A DNA stretch of 64,000 nt, taken from the NCBI GenBank assembly GCA_030847615.1, contig JAUMIR010000003.1, forward strand, positions 337,595,756-337,659,755, read 5' to 3'. Both the position numbers and the translations under genes were made by a program. Positions 44,541-55,641 of the stretch are shown here, in pieces; position 1 is the first letter of the stretch, and each line of letters starts with the position of its first letter. The DNA comes from Gambelia wislizenii. Lineage: Eukaryota > Chordata > Lepidosauria > Squamata > Crotaphytidae. The notes under the pieces are model-generated. The model was not told where the DNA came from. It did no database searches and saw nothing but the letters and a program-made list of their open reading frames with translations.

Positions 44541-46033
44541 GTTATGGGCAGCTCTGATAATTTGGGTGCCATTTGAACTGCTTCAGGCCTCTGAAGTAAC
44601 AGAAAAATTATAACCGTAGGGCAAAGTTGCCCATATTCACTATAACCATGGCTTTCAAACAACAGCAACCTCTCAATACTTAGAGCATGCCAATGTTATG
44701 TTTTGTTCTAAAAACAAACACCGTTTGTATTTGGATGCTTAGACTCAAACTGTCAGGAAACTTACACAACACAACAGCAGGGTCAATGAAACAGCCTCAG
44801 AGTGACTTCCTTGAGGATTACCCAGCTAAATTGGTTGGGATTTAATTAAGAAAAATTCCCTGAAACATTGTCCAACACCTTCACTAACTCCCTGCAGCAT
44901 TACAGTATTTGAAGTTGTAAGTTGCCCTTCCAAATGCTCTGAAATGTCCTTGTAATTTAAGCTGCGATTTTTGTCTTTAGGGATAAACCTGAACTGTCCC
45001 ATTCATCTGGAGATAAAAGAACAGTGCCGTATGCACATTGTGTTCCCATTGTGTGGCTTTCACTCATGGGAGGATTGGAATGCAATGCACTAATGATATT
45101 GGAGTAATTCTGAACTCCTTTACTCTCCTGAAATTCTGGGGAAGGGAATCAGAATAAGGCATATTATTAAGCGCAAACATGATGACTGCTTTATAAGTGC
45201 TTTAAACAACTTAGAAATAAATACCGTGGTGGGCTGTTTTTTTTTTTTTTTTTTTTGAAGACAAGTTAAATATAAGCAAAAACAGGCAATGATTTTTTAG
45301 GAAGGAGGTAGCATGTCCAAACTCTGGAGCACTACAATGGGCATTCACAAGGCACAATTTCTATACTTGGTGAGAGTACTTTTATTTTTTTAAGTATTGA
45401 CTATTTATTGTACTTTTAAAACTTTTTGATTGTTTATTGTTGGTATTGAATTTTTCATTGATTTGTTTTTAGAAGAAATACTTTAATCCCAGAACTGGAG
45501 AAAACTGGGAAAATTCCATGAAACTAAGGGACAGAAGTTTTGACTTCTTGGCATCAGTTGAGGCAAACAACCATTTCCAGTAAGCAAGAGGATCCTGTAG
45601 TACTTTGAGACTTCCTCAGATGCATGGAGTGAACTGTGCCTAGGAACAGACTTTATAAGCATGCTGTTTAATAGCCATGAGTAAGGAAGTAAACCAAGTC
45701 TGCAAAAGTTTATGCTACAATTTCTTTCTCTTAGTTAGTCTCAAAGGGGCTACAAGTTCTCCTTACTTACTGATATTCCAGACTAATATGGCTATGTCTT
45801 TGAATTAAATCATTTCCCAGTCGTCACTACGTAGTTACTTGGCATCATAGGAAACAAAATATACTATGTAACCTCCACAGTGTCAGCTTGTTCTTCTGGA
45901 AGAATATCCCTAGCACAAGAATGCACATATAGTAGAGATGCAGCATTTTGGGAGGTTAGCATGTACAAAGTCATGTTAGGGTAACACTTTGGACTCAAGT
46001 ATGGGCAAAGCATATAGTGTAAGGATAGACAGA
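44541..46033. other. Largely unique intron
   Basis: No supported gene; T run of 20 at 45237-45256. Confidence 0.45.
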
Positions 46034-46268
46034 TGAGAACCAGCATGGTGTAGTGGTTTGAGCATTGGACTTCAACTCTGGAGACCAGGGTTTGAATCCA
46101 CACTCAGCCATGGAAATCCACTGGGTGATCTTGGGCAAGTCACACTCTCTCAGTCTCAGAGGAAAGCAAAGGCAAATCCCCTCTGAACAAATCTTGCAAA
46201 GAAAATCCTGGTCATCTTAGGATCACCATAAGTTGGAAACTACTTGAAGGCACAACAAAAACAACAAC
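46034..46268 (+). mobile_element. tRNA-derived MIR/CORE-like SINE
   Basis: CATGGTGTAGTGGTTTGAGC, GGTTTGAATCC, GTGATCTTGGGCAAGTCACA and tail ATCACCATAAGTTGG...CTTGAAGGCAC with (AAC)n. Near full length. Confidence 0.88.
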
Positions 46269-47428
46269 ATAGATGAGTTTATTTCTGATTAGAGTTGGTG
46301 TCAAGTGCAGTTTGGAATGGTGAAAAATATTCTCACTTTCTGTGTATGTGGCTTGTGTGTGTAATAGCTCCCATAGTCCCTAGCCTGCATGAAAACTGGC
46401 TAGGAAATTCTGGGTCCTGTAGTACACTTCTCCCCGCCCCCCCCCCAAGCTCTTGTTCAAAATACAAGTCTGTTCTCTCTTGTTTTTTTTAAAGCATAAA
46501 ATACACATTTAAACTAAGCCACACACACCTAAAATGCATAGCTTTGTATAGATTTCTGCCTAAGATACACATTTTTAACACATTAGTTGAGCTGAAAACT
46601 ACATGATTTATCCTGAACATGATTTATGTTCATAAATAGTGATCCATTCCATGGATTAGTCTAAGAAATGCAAATTAAGGTAGTTCATTTAATAGTGAAG
46701 ACTACATGAAATAGCCCGCACCCCTGGAAATAATATACCGTCTTTTCCTTCTGAGACTCAGGTCTGCAGCTTATTCTTTCTTTGCCAAGTGGCTTTTTAA
46801 TTATGGAGGGATTTAGAAAACAATTCTGCAATTCAGTGCTGAGTCTGTTGACACGGAACTAAAGCAAAACCTCTAGGCAGAGGCATATGTCTGATAACCA
46901 TGTGCCAATAGGTCAGGTTTAATGTTTCTCCTTTCATAATATCTGTAGAAATACCGTAAACTTTATATCAGTACATCATAAGGTGTATGTGTGTGGCGGG
47001 GAGATTGTTGCTGCTAGAATTTATGGCAATCTAGCCATATCATGTTATCCTTTTCAGGATGAATTGTAATAAACTATTTTTCAAACAGCTTGCCTTATTT
47101 TAAACATTTAATAATAGTGGCCTCATTCAGGAGGAAGAATGGTTTTATTCCCTCCAAGGATTTTACTTTGTAATTTGCTTCCACTCTGTTGGTATAACGA
47201 AGCCATCCTGCTGAGCATGTTGTGAGTCTGAGGTCTATTATTTATCATTTATAGATTTTGTGCTTTTATGGCAGCGAAACAAATAGACAACTGTCACCTC
47301 CTCTCTGCTAATTCTTCCTCCTTCTTCCTTACAGTCTATTGGAGAAACAGTTTTGTGTGTTGTGAAGCCATCTCTTGGGAAAGTCACAGCCAAAGGATAG
47401 GCATTTTAAGTTTCCTTATGAACTGAAA
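46269..47428. other. Unassigned intron-like sequence
   Basis: No supported gene. Confidence 0.4.
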
Positions 47429-47609
47429 AAGCCAATGTGGTGCAGTGGTTTGAGTGTTGGACCAGGAGAGAACAGGGTTCAAATCCCTACTTGGCCATGG
47501 AAACCTATCATGTGATCTTCGGCAAGTCACACTTTCTCAGTCTCAGAGGGAGGCAATGGCAAACCCCTATAAGCAAATCTTCTCAAGAAAACCCTGTGAT
47601 AGATTTGCC

Positions 47610-48986
47610 TAAGGCCTTATCTATATGGGCAATTTATCCCAATCTGCCCCTGTTTCAGAGCCCTGCAGTAGAATCATAGAATTGCAGAGCTGGAAGAGAC
47701 CACGAGGGCCATCCAGTCCAACCCCCCTGCCACGCAGGAAATCCTGATCAAAGCATCCCCGACAGATGGCCATCCAGCCTCTGTTTAAAGACTTCCAAGG
47801 AAGGAGACCCCACCACGCTCCGAGGGAGTGTGTTCCACTGCCGAACAGCTCTTACTGTCAAAAAGTTCCTCCTCATGTTGAGGTGGAATCTCTGTTCCTG
47901 GAGCTTGCACCCATTGCTCCGTGTTCCAGTCTCTGGAGCAGCAGAAAACAAGCCTGCTCCATCCTCAGCGTGACATCCCTTCAAATTCTTAAACAGGGCT
48001 ATCATATCGCCTCTTAACCGTCTTTTTTCCAGGCTAAACATACCCAGCTCCCTAAGTCTCTCCTCATAAGGCATCATTTCCAGACCTTTCACCATTTTAG
48101 TTGCCCTTCTCTGGACACGCTCCAATTTGTCAATATCCTTTCTGAATTGTGGTGCCCAGAACTGGACACAGTATTCTAAGTGAGGTCTGACCAAGGCAGA
48201 ATAGAGTGGCACTATTACTTCCCTTGATCTACACACTATACTTCTATTGATACAGCCCAAAATTGCATTGGCCTTTTTAGCTGCTGCATCACACTGTTGG
48301 CTCATGTTCAACTTGTGGTCTACTAGGACTCCTAGATCCCTTTCGCACGTAGTCTCATTCAGCCAGGTCTCTCCCATCCTATATTTATGCATTTCATTTT
48401 TCCGCCCTAAATGCAGTACTTTACATTTCTCCGTATTGAATTTCATTTTGTTAGCTTTGGCCCAGCTCTCCAGTGTATCCAGGTCATTCTGAATTTTGAT
48501 CCTGTCCTCTAGGGTATTAGCTACTCCTCCCAAGGGCTTTTGCCCCATTTTGTCCCTGGATAGTCCCTCATCACCCTGAGGGCAGATACAGGGCTGAGAT
48601 GGGGGCAAGTGGGGGTAGGGCCTGTTAAAGCATTTTACAATAATACCCAGTTTAACTGATACCACTGGCAAAAAACAGATCAGGTCCCACATGTCCACAG
48701 GAGCCTGTCTGGCACACTGGCCCTCGCTGCTGCCGCTGGTCACCCTTACTCTTCCGGGTCTGGGCAGCAGGCCTGCAGCATGTTATCAAGGCTGGTCACA
48801 TGCAGGGGGCTTGTCACATGGTGTGGCCGGCTTCCCCGGACCTGGCAGTGGCTACAGTGATGTGCTGGTGTTTTGTTTGGACTCCGGCCCATTTTGTTGA
48901 GGTAATGGGGCAGAACGGGTCAGCTCTGCAGCCAGGATACACGAGCACCCCACTGGTGTAACCTGGCTGGTATAGCTAAGCCCTTA
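47610..48986. mobile_element. DNA element with TAAGGSCTTAKCTATA ends, holding CR1
   Basis: Left TAAGGCCTTATCTATA and right TATAGCTAAGCCCTTA are imperfect complements. It lies within a SINE and carries CR1 at 47668-48533. Remaining interior is GC-rich, non-coding. Confidence 0.68.
47668..48533 (-). mobile_element. CR1 LINE fragment with the best-kept C-terminal frame
   Basis: The 3' end AGAATCATAGAATTGCAGAG is at 47668. One minus-strand frame runs from about 48530 to 47748: [72 protein letters not shown] stop. The open frame continues to 48743 but the first ~70 residues are host-element sequence, not CR1. Lacks the catalytic RT core. Confidence 0.88.
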
Positions 48987-49067
48987 GAGTTTAAATAAAT
49001 CCAAAATGACTTGAAGGTACAGAACTACAAAATAGACTGATAATCCAACCAGGAAGTGAATCAACAC

Positions 49068-49098
49068 ATAGAATCATAGAATTGTAGAGTTGGAATCA
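49068..49098 (-). mobile_element. CR1 3' end, ~30 bp
   Basis: TAGAATCATAGAATTGTAGA only; an extreme 5' truncation. Confidence 0.5.
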
Positions 49099-49790
49099 AC
49101 AACTACCTTCCTTCTTTCATCCCCACTCACCTCCCCCCCAAAAAAAAACCCAAGAAAGAAGGAGTTGGGAGAATGGAAATTGCAAGATTATTAATGAAAG
49201 TGCATACATATCTTCCAGTCTCCTACCATGGCAGGGTGTGTGTATGGTGTTGGGGGGGGGTAGGAGTCAGTGTCGATCTGATTTGGATTTTTTTTCTTTT
49301 TCAAATCATACTCAGGTAAATGTACGTGAAGTTAAAAATGTGGAGTTTTTTGGGGGGGGATACAAAGCATTTAGTCAATGAGAAAAACATTTCTTTATTT
49401 TTATTAAAATATTTTTATCTTACCCTTTACTGTGGAATCTCATGGAGGTGTTCAAATGTAAGTGTGCATGAGGAAAAGTGTACTAAAATATGGACAAATT
49501 TCCATTCCCCTGTGACCCAATACAGAACTTGGCCAGGACAAAGAAGCTTGTGAGCATATGAAAAATGTAGTGAAAATGAAACTAGCAGATTTCACATCCC
49601 TACCAGTAGGTAAAGGAGTCCTCCTACCTTCTCCAGGTGAAGAGCAATTGCATGGGTGGTGTGAGTAGCACATGGTGACACATTAAATGAAAGGGACTGA
49701 AAGAGGGAAGACTCATATCTTCTCAAATGGTAAAGTCATTTTGTTCCTCAATCCACTGGTTGATCATTCTTAGGAAGGACTTAGGGCTTG
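49099..49790. other. Unassigned intron-like sequence
   Basis: No supported gene. Confidence 0.35.
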
Positions 49791-50609
49791 ACTAAATGGA
49801 GGGTAAAAATCCAGATGAGATCCGGACTACTTTAGCTCGGAGCTGGAGTGAATGAAATCCAAGGTACTCTGGGCTGGATTCAAGTGCCACACCTTCCAAA
49901 GCTCAAAGCTCATCGGGTTTGCTGCCATCCAAAGCTGTTACCCATGCTTGACTCTGAGCTCTGAGAAAAGCAAAGCGCCAGTGGTAGTCGCCAGCAGTAG
50001 TCACCTCTTTGAAGCCAGAAAGGGTGGCTACTGCTGGTGCTTTACTTTTCCTGGAACACACAGGGGCAATTGTGTGCTGGAAAAGCAATGCCCCAGTGGT
50101 AGTCACCCTCTCTGAAGCCAGATCAGGTGGCTATCACTAGTGCTTTGATTTTCCTGGAGCTCAGAGGGATGATTGTGTGCCAGAAATGCAAAGCCCCAGC
50201 AGTAGTTACCCTCTCTGAAGCCAGAACAGACAGCTAGCCTTATGATGGCAGGGCTTACTGGGGTTCTGACCTCAGAACGAGCAACTACCACTGGGGCTCT
50301 GCCATGGGAGAAGTGGAGCTGAGGAGGGGGAAAATGGCAGCACCTCAGGCTGTGCTTGTCGTCTCCGCCCCCTCCCCAGCCCCCTAGGCCGAATCCAGTG
50401 CAGATGGATTGTTCACATGGCAGTTTTCTCTAGAATTTCCAACAAACTCTGGAGAAACTTCAAGTTTTTTAAAAAACCAGATTAAGTAATTATTCCCCGA
50501 TTCTGGTACTAATGGAGCCCTACAGCATGTGTCACTATTGCACCAGATTTGGGAAAATCAAGCGGCATTATCAGGCTGGATTCAGCAGGATTCGGGGAGA
50601 CAAGCTATG
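49791..50609. mobile_element. Probable GGGCTTGTCTAC-type element with tandem core
   Basis: Left TTAGGGCTTGACTAAATGG; right end uncertain (GGGAGACAAGCT at about 50597). Interior repeats a ~120-bp unit (GCCCCAGTGGTAGTCACC, CTCTCTGAAGCCAGA) at about 49970, 50090 and 50190. Confidence 0.5.
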
Positions 50610-51017
50610 ATTCTATGATAAGCCATCTCTTCAGCAAGCAGAACATTTTTAGTACTGAAGATACATCAATAATCCAAGAATTGGGGCATTTTGACAAAAT
50701 CTGCATAATGAAGCCTTAGCAAGGATCATAATGTCTGGAATACACCTCTGCTCAAGTGATGTGTTTATAAGTGTGTCTGTGTGTATGAGAGAGAGAGAGA
50801 AAAAACTGAGAACAAAATTTATGTAGGTGGCTACAGCTTAATAACTTACCATCTACTTCTGGGCAAGAAGCAGCCACCCGGATTAATGTAGTTTAATGAG
50901 GCTTGAACACAATCCCTTTATTGGTACAAGTCTCAAATCTGATATGCACTAAGAAAATCTGCAAATTTGACAAATTTAAACTGTCCTTAGCTCAAACGTG
51001 CTCATTTTTATAAATAC

Positions 51018-51116
51018 CTGGTGAGTGGAGCTTGCTAGCTGATACAACCAGTCTCTTTGGAGATGAAATGGGAGTTCTGTTAGCCTCTTGATCTTTCTGC
51101 ACTTCTTTCTTTGAGC
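51018..51116 (-). CDS. MTUS2: MTUS2-like internal exon (99 bp, phase 1-1)
   Basis: Internal coding exon read on the minus strand. The acceptor is a long C/T tract ending in TTTGCCAG at 51117-51118, and the donor is CAG|GTATTT with GT at 51016-51017. The exon holds 2 nt of a split codon, 32 full codons and 1 nt of the next. The peptide begins SKKEVQKDQEANRTPISSPK and ends SKLHSP; it is rich in Ser, Pro and Lys, as expected of a disordered microtubule-binding linker. Its phase-1 donor matches the phase-1 acceptor of the exon at 32607-32818, and the join restores a Gly codon. MTUS2 is known as a microtubule plus-end and centrosome-associated coiled-coil protein. I assign it from remembered similarity to the segment before its coiled coil, not from a search. 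MTUS1 or another member of the family is the alternative. Confidence 0.66.
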
Positions 51117-51310
51117 CTGGCAAAGGGATGGGGGTGGGTGGGTGGAGAAGACAGTTGATGCTTTTTTTTAATAAAAAATTGCACATGATTGAATATAAAT
51201 CATAGTTATAGGAAGGCACCCTTATTTTCTACATGACATACCTTGCACACAATTTATACTACAATAGCACTTTCCCTGTGCTGTATGCACAGTTCATAGA
51301 CACTGGAAGG

Positions 51311-51385
51311 AGCAGAGCTTGGAGAAAATACTTTTACAACTACAATTTCCAGTATTCCCCAGCCAGCATGCCTATATTGTAGCCC
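51311..51385. mobile_element. Half copy of the GGGAGTTGTAGTCC hAT MITE
   Basis: AGCAGAGCTTGGAGAAAATA, then ACTACAATTTCCAGTATTCC and CCAGCCAGCATG. Confidence 0.6.
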
Positions 51386-51589
51386 CTGCCCCCAAGTGGG
51401 AACCTTTTAGGGTCAGGAGAGCCAGAATGCCATACGGCAAACACCCTGTTTGAGACGTGTACGTGGCAGTAGTGGGTGTGGACAGAGCTCAAAGTATATG
51501 TGGCCATATTAATTTCTCTCGAACAGACTATTGTCTCTCTTTCCTCCTATCTTATACACATAGACAAAAATTCCTCTGGCTGCTGGTTG

Positions 51590-51850
51590 TGGAGAAGGAA
51601 GAGGAGGGCAGCTCTTTGATGCTCTGGCTTCATCTCACCTTCCTGGGCTGTGCTGCTCCTTCTCTCATGCCTTTTCTGCACCCACTGAGCTTGATATCAG
51701 TGGGTTTTGGAGGGTGTGGGGTAGGCATAAGAGAAGGAGCAGCCCAGTCCAGGAAGGGCAAGATGAAGCTGGAGTGTTGAAGAGCCACCCTTCCCTTCCT
51801 TCCTTGGATGCTGATGCTGCTGGGATGGGTGAAGGCCTGGTGGCTCGATC
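51590..51850. repeat. Long imperfect palindrome (foldback element)
   Basis: GCAGCTCTTTGATGCTCTGG...CTGCTCCTTCTCTCATGCC pairs with GGCATAAGAGAAGGAGCAGC...GTTGAAGAGCCAC; centre near 51700. Probably part of a larger element ending near 52000. Confidence 0.7.
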
Positions 51851-52040
51851 TCGCCTCCTTTGTCTCATGGTGGCTGCCCTTGTTGTTGTCTCCACATGCT
51901 GCTAGGTTCCTTTTGCTCCCCCAATTACCCCTGACCGCAAACAACAACAACAACAACAACAATGACACCATTTTGATTCACGGCCGTGTGAACGTCAGGC
52001 ACGGAGAGCTTTGCAGTGTATCATTAAAAAAAAAAAAATA

Positions 52041-52617
52041 TTGTTGGTTAAAAAGCTTACATCATCACATGTTTGTTCATATATTGATTATTTGTTAGCA
52101 ACCATCATTATTTAATATAAAACAATTTCCATAACTAGCAGTGAGAATTTATCTACATACGCTAATTAATTCTTGCACCTATATATACATACTTATTTCT
52201 CGTTCTTCCCACTGATAGTTGTCCTTCCTTCTTGGTTCATTTGGGATTTGCTTATTCCTTGATTTACCCCATTTCTGTTTAACAGTCTTATTTTTCTATG
52301 CCTCTGGTCTTATTCAAAATTACCAGCTTTATACACATAGATATACACATATCATATACGTATCATATACCACAGCGTATCATTTTTGTGAAAGACACCA
52401 TGGAAACAAAACAATGCTGCTGCGAATTTGCTGTAAAGTGCAGGTATGAGCATTATTTCTTCTTGTCTAGACAAGCCCCAAGAATGGACTCCTGTGATGG
52501 CAGCTCCATCAGCAACCCTGTAGTGTCCTCAGTGAAACTTCCAATTTTTATAGCACAGTCTTAAACATGTCTATTCGGATGTAATGTATAATAAATAATA
52601 AAAAATTCAGTGAGTCT
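52041..52617. other. Unassigned intron-like sequence
   Basis: AT-rich, no supported gene. Confidence 0.4.
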
Positions 52618-52830
52618 TTGTTGTTTTTATATGCCTTCAGATCAATTCTGATTTATGTCAACCTTATATAGTTTTCTTGGCAAGTTTGATTCAGAGGAGG
52701 TTTCCTGTTGCCTTCCTCTGAATATAGCCTGCAGCACCTGGTATTCATTTGTGGTCTCTCATCCAAAAACTAACCAGGCCTGACCCTGCTTAGCTTCTAA
52801 GATCAGGCAGAATCTGGTGCCTTCCAGGTA
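52618..52830 (-). mobile_element. 5S-rRNA-derived SINE, copy 2
   Basis: Complement of the 5S part at 52753-52822 (CAGGCCTGACCCTGCTTAGC, TTCTAAGATCAGGCAGAATC) and of the shared tail at 52628-52680. More decayed than copy 1. Confidence 0.78.
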
Positions 52831-53574
52831 TTTAGAAGTTCAGTGGGTCTTACTCTCAGGTAAATTTACATAGGACTGTGGCCTTAGAAATGGGTTGGCA
52901 AGTCATTACTAGGTCAAATTCAAAAACATATGCCATTTTTGCTATTTACCTTTGGCATTTAAAACACATTTATTTTTGAGACTACATAACATTTGGTATT
53001 GAGATGAAAAAACCAAGGGCAAATTGGGCAATTGTTTCAAGTGAAGGATGAATGATGCTCAAATAATGCACTTTTACATCCTTCTTGTGGACATACTAAG
53101 ATACTTCATAGGGGAAATGACAAATAAATCTATCATATTACACTGCAGAGTAAACCTTGAACCTGGAACACAAAGCTACTGTCACCATAAATAAAAACCC
53201 CACTGTCTTTGTGTAACGTATAGCTTCTGTGACTTTAAATGAGCACAACAACAACAATAATATCTGCCATTCTAGTACTTTACACTTCAGGCATTAGGGA
53301 AAGCAAATGCATGAAGCCCTAGAAAGAAAACAAGTATATTCTTATAATTTGGTTTTAGGAAGATTAGAATCCATTAAAATTGCTGCAGTTTTTCAAATGT
53401 TCATAATGTTTGGAAGAGTAGTTAAAAACTATCCTGACAACAGCTATTTTCCAGGTCAGAATGAAAACTCAGGACAATGGCTGGTATCCAGTTAGGGACA
53501 TACGTATGTATAAGTCACGCTACCCATGTAGGGCCAAAAAGTGCAACAGACATATTCTGCTGATAGTGGTGGAA
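52831..53574. other. Unassigned intron-like sequence
   Basis: No supported gene. Confidence 0.4.
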
Positions 53575-53599
53575 ATGGTGCAGACAGCATGTTCCTCTG

Positions 53600-53735
53600 T
53601 GCCTTGTCTTTGTAAATTGCATTTACACATTGTTCATGGCATGTTACAGTTGCACACTGTGAACTGCATCCTGCAGTTGTACATTGTGCATTGCAGTTGG
53701 GCATCCTGCATTGTGCGTTGTGGTTGTGCTGTCAG
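53600..53735. repeat. Degenerate TTGTGCATTG-type tandem array
   Basis: Irregular 10-20-bp units (TGCATCCTGCAGTTGTACAT, TGTGCATTGCAGTTGGGCAT). Similar stretches at 54738-54836 and about 55640-55690. Confidence 0.6.
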
Positions 53736-53860
53736 GAGTTAGAGACTGAATTCCATTATAACATGGCCAAACAACTGCAGAATCATGCTGAGTCATAATG
53801 GCTGACTCCATGAACTACCAAGTCATGCCTAGTCAGGCCACTGGAGGGTAATGTCCTATC

Positions 53861-54383
53861 TCTCTCTCTGGCTTTTCTTTGCAAATGAAGATTCAGGAAG
53901 GACTCATCCTGCGCTTTCTGCAAGCGCACTGATGACTAAAAAGGCCAATCCAAGATAAACAAGTCCAGTTGCAGAAAGCACAGTAGAAAGTCTCCTTGGA
54001 TGATGTTTCTGGGTTGTGATTCTTTCTGCATTGTCGTTTCTCTTTGAGACTTGTTCGGCGTGAGTTCTCAAATAAGGCTGCAGCATTGTGGATAGTCCAT
54101 CTCCATGCCTCCCGATGTGAGGCCAGGGCAGACCATTGTTGGTGATCAATTTGGCCAAGCCTGAGATGTTGTTTCAGGGAGTCCTTGTATTGCTTTTTTG
54201 GAATGCCCCTCTTATGCCGACCCGTGGTGAGTTCACCGTAGAGTACTATTTTTGGGAGGCGATGGTACTCCATCCTAGAAACGTGCCCTGCCCAGTGCAG
54301 CTGTGTTCTCGATATCATGGCGTCAACGCTGGTGATCCCTGCTTGCTCAAGGACAGCAACATTTGTCACATAGTCAGTCCAGT
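53861..54383 (-). mobile_element. LINE copy C, 3' part with zinc-knuckle-like tail
   Basis: Same family as copies A, B and D. Minus-strand frame: HWTDYVTNVAVLEQAGITSV, RTQLHWAGHVSRMEYHRLPK, KKQYKDSLKQHLRLGQIDHQ, ALFENSRRTSLKEKRQCRKN and the closing CAFCNWTCLSWIGLFSHQCA, a Cys/His pattern like a C2H2/CCHC finger. 5' end runs into a microsatellite. TGTCCTATC occurs at 53852-53860 and 54725-54733. Confidence 0.87.
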
Positions 54384-54439
54384 GTGTGTATATATATATA
54401 TATGTATACATATATATATATATATATATATATGTATAC

Positions 54440-54502
<63 letters not shown>
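54382..54502. repeat. Compound (TA)n(TG)n(GA)n microsatellite
   Basis: Alternating TA/TATG, then TG, then GA blocks. The AT and GT parts could form Z-DNA or cruciforms. Confidence 0.95.
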
Positions 54503-54505
<3 letters not shown>

Positions 54506-54737
54506 TAGTCCAAAGCTCACTCTTCTTCTTTTGAATGCTGATGCCTGGTGAAGCAGTTTCTCCTTCAATTGTAAATATTTGTATATATATTGCAACTGTT
54601 TGACTTTGAAGATAAAACTGCCTCCTGCTTATTTGGACGTCAAACACTCTGTGTGTGAGTATTCTTGGGAACGGGTTGCTACTAAGTCTGCTGAGATAGT
54701 TTTTGGCTTCTGCCAGGGATTGAGTGTCCTATCATCC

Positions 54738-54836
54738 CCTGACATGTGCATCATGATTGTGCACTGTATAGTGTGCATTGTGGCTTTGCATCATATAGTG
54801 TGCGTTGCCATTGTGCATAATGTGCAATGGTCAACA
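54738..54836. repeat. TTGTGCATTG-type array, second block
   Basis: GATTGTGCACTGTATAGTGT, GCATTGTGGCTTTGCATCAT, CCATTGTGCATAATGTGCAA. Confidence 0.6.
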
Positions 54837-54864
54837 AAACAATTCAGGATGCCGTAACACACAA

Positions 54865-55641
54865 GAATATGGGTAGCAACCAGGTATGATTCCTAATGAT
54901 TAATATTACAATATGTTCTTTTGAGTAACAAATCCAATCTTATTAAGCAAATTAGCATACAGTAAATCCATGATGTATCAGTTAGAATATTTTGAAAGTG
55001 TCATACAATACTGATATTGATCTACAACAGTGGTGTCCAACCTGAGTCAGTTGGTCCAATGGTCAGGAATTCTGGGACCTGTAGTCCAAAGTACCTGGAG
55101 GGCCACAGGCTGGACACCACTGGTCTACAACTAATTAACAAACATACTGTCCATAGAGCAGTGGGGAATTTCACAGACCTTTGCTTGTAGGTAGCATTAT
55201 ATTATAATGTTTGTTAGTATGGCTAGTCTTGATTTATTATGTCATTATTTAAACAAAAGCAACATAGATTTTAATCCCAAGCTGAAGAAGTCACTGCTGA
55301 GATGAAACAGTTGTATATGACCCAGGGAAAACTGTCTTTGTTTCTTGATCCAATCTGCTTCTGCATTGAATTACTGTTTGTCAGATATATCCTGGCACCT
55401 TATGGATGTTTTTGTAATACCAACATGCTTATTGATTAATTTTGGACTGCTCTATTGGTAATATGTTTGTTAATTAGTTGTAGACCAATATTGGTATTGT
55501 ATGAAACTTTCAAAATTCTGTAACTGATACATCATGGATTTACTAATTTGCTAATTTGCTTAATAAGATTGCATTTGTTACTCAAAAAAGCATATTGTAA
55601 TATCAATAATTAGGAATCATACCTGGTTGCTACCCATATTC
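54865..55641. mobile_element. Element with ~190-bp terminal inverted repeats
   Basis: Left arm 54865-55160 and right arm 55446-55641 pair nearly throughout (GAATATGGGTAGCAACCAGG opposite CCTGGTTGCTACCCATATTC), once a 103-bp MITE-plus-TSD insertion is removed from the left arm. The ~285-bp middle has no recognised ORF. Superfamily unknown. Confidence 0.85.
55028..55122. mobile_element. 95-bp hAT MITE inserted in the left arm
   Basis: CAGTGGTGTCCAACCTG and CAGGCTGGACACCACTG ends; flanked by ATCTACAA (55020-55027) and GTCTACAA (55123-55130). The right arm at about 55485 shows the uninterrupted site. Confidence 0.92.

Larger units (their letters stand above)
47429..49035 (+). mobile_element. tRNA-SINE split by a DNA element
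   Basis: Head and core at 47429-47609 (ATGTGGTGCAGTGGTTTGAG, CAAGTCACACTTTCTCAGTC, GTGATAGATTTGCCT); tail at about 48987-49035 (AAAATGACTTGAAGGTACAG). The two halves join in register across 47610-48986. Confidence 0.75.
32819..51017 (-). other. Complete GT-AG intron of the MTUS2-like gene
   Basis: Interval between the two phase-compatible exons, about 18.2 kb, with a GTATTT donor and a TTGCAG acceptor on the minus strand. It is filled with insertions on both strands: hAT and Tigger-like MITEs, foldback elements, CR1, SINEs and a solo-LTR candidate. No further exon with both splice signals and a convincing peptide was found inside it. Confidence 0.62.

Noticed and set aside
46040..46100. tRNA gene
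   Set aside because: A- and B-box-like motifs belong to a SINE head; no cloverleaf or discriminator structure.
48534..48743. N-terminal extension of the 331-codon CR1 frame
   Set aside because: Upstream of 48533 the sequence belongs to the host DNA element; the frame is open by chance.
49960..50240. CRISPR-like repeat array
   Set aside because: Units of ~120 bp are contiguous and diverged, without spacer/repeat alternation; eukaryotic context.
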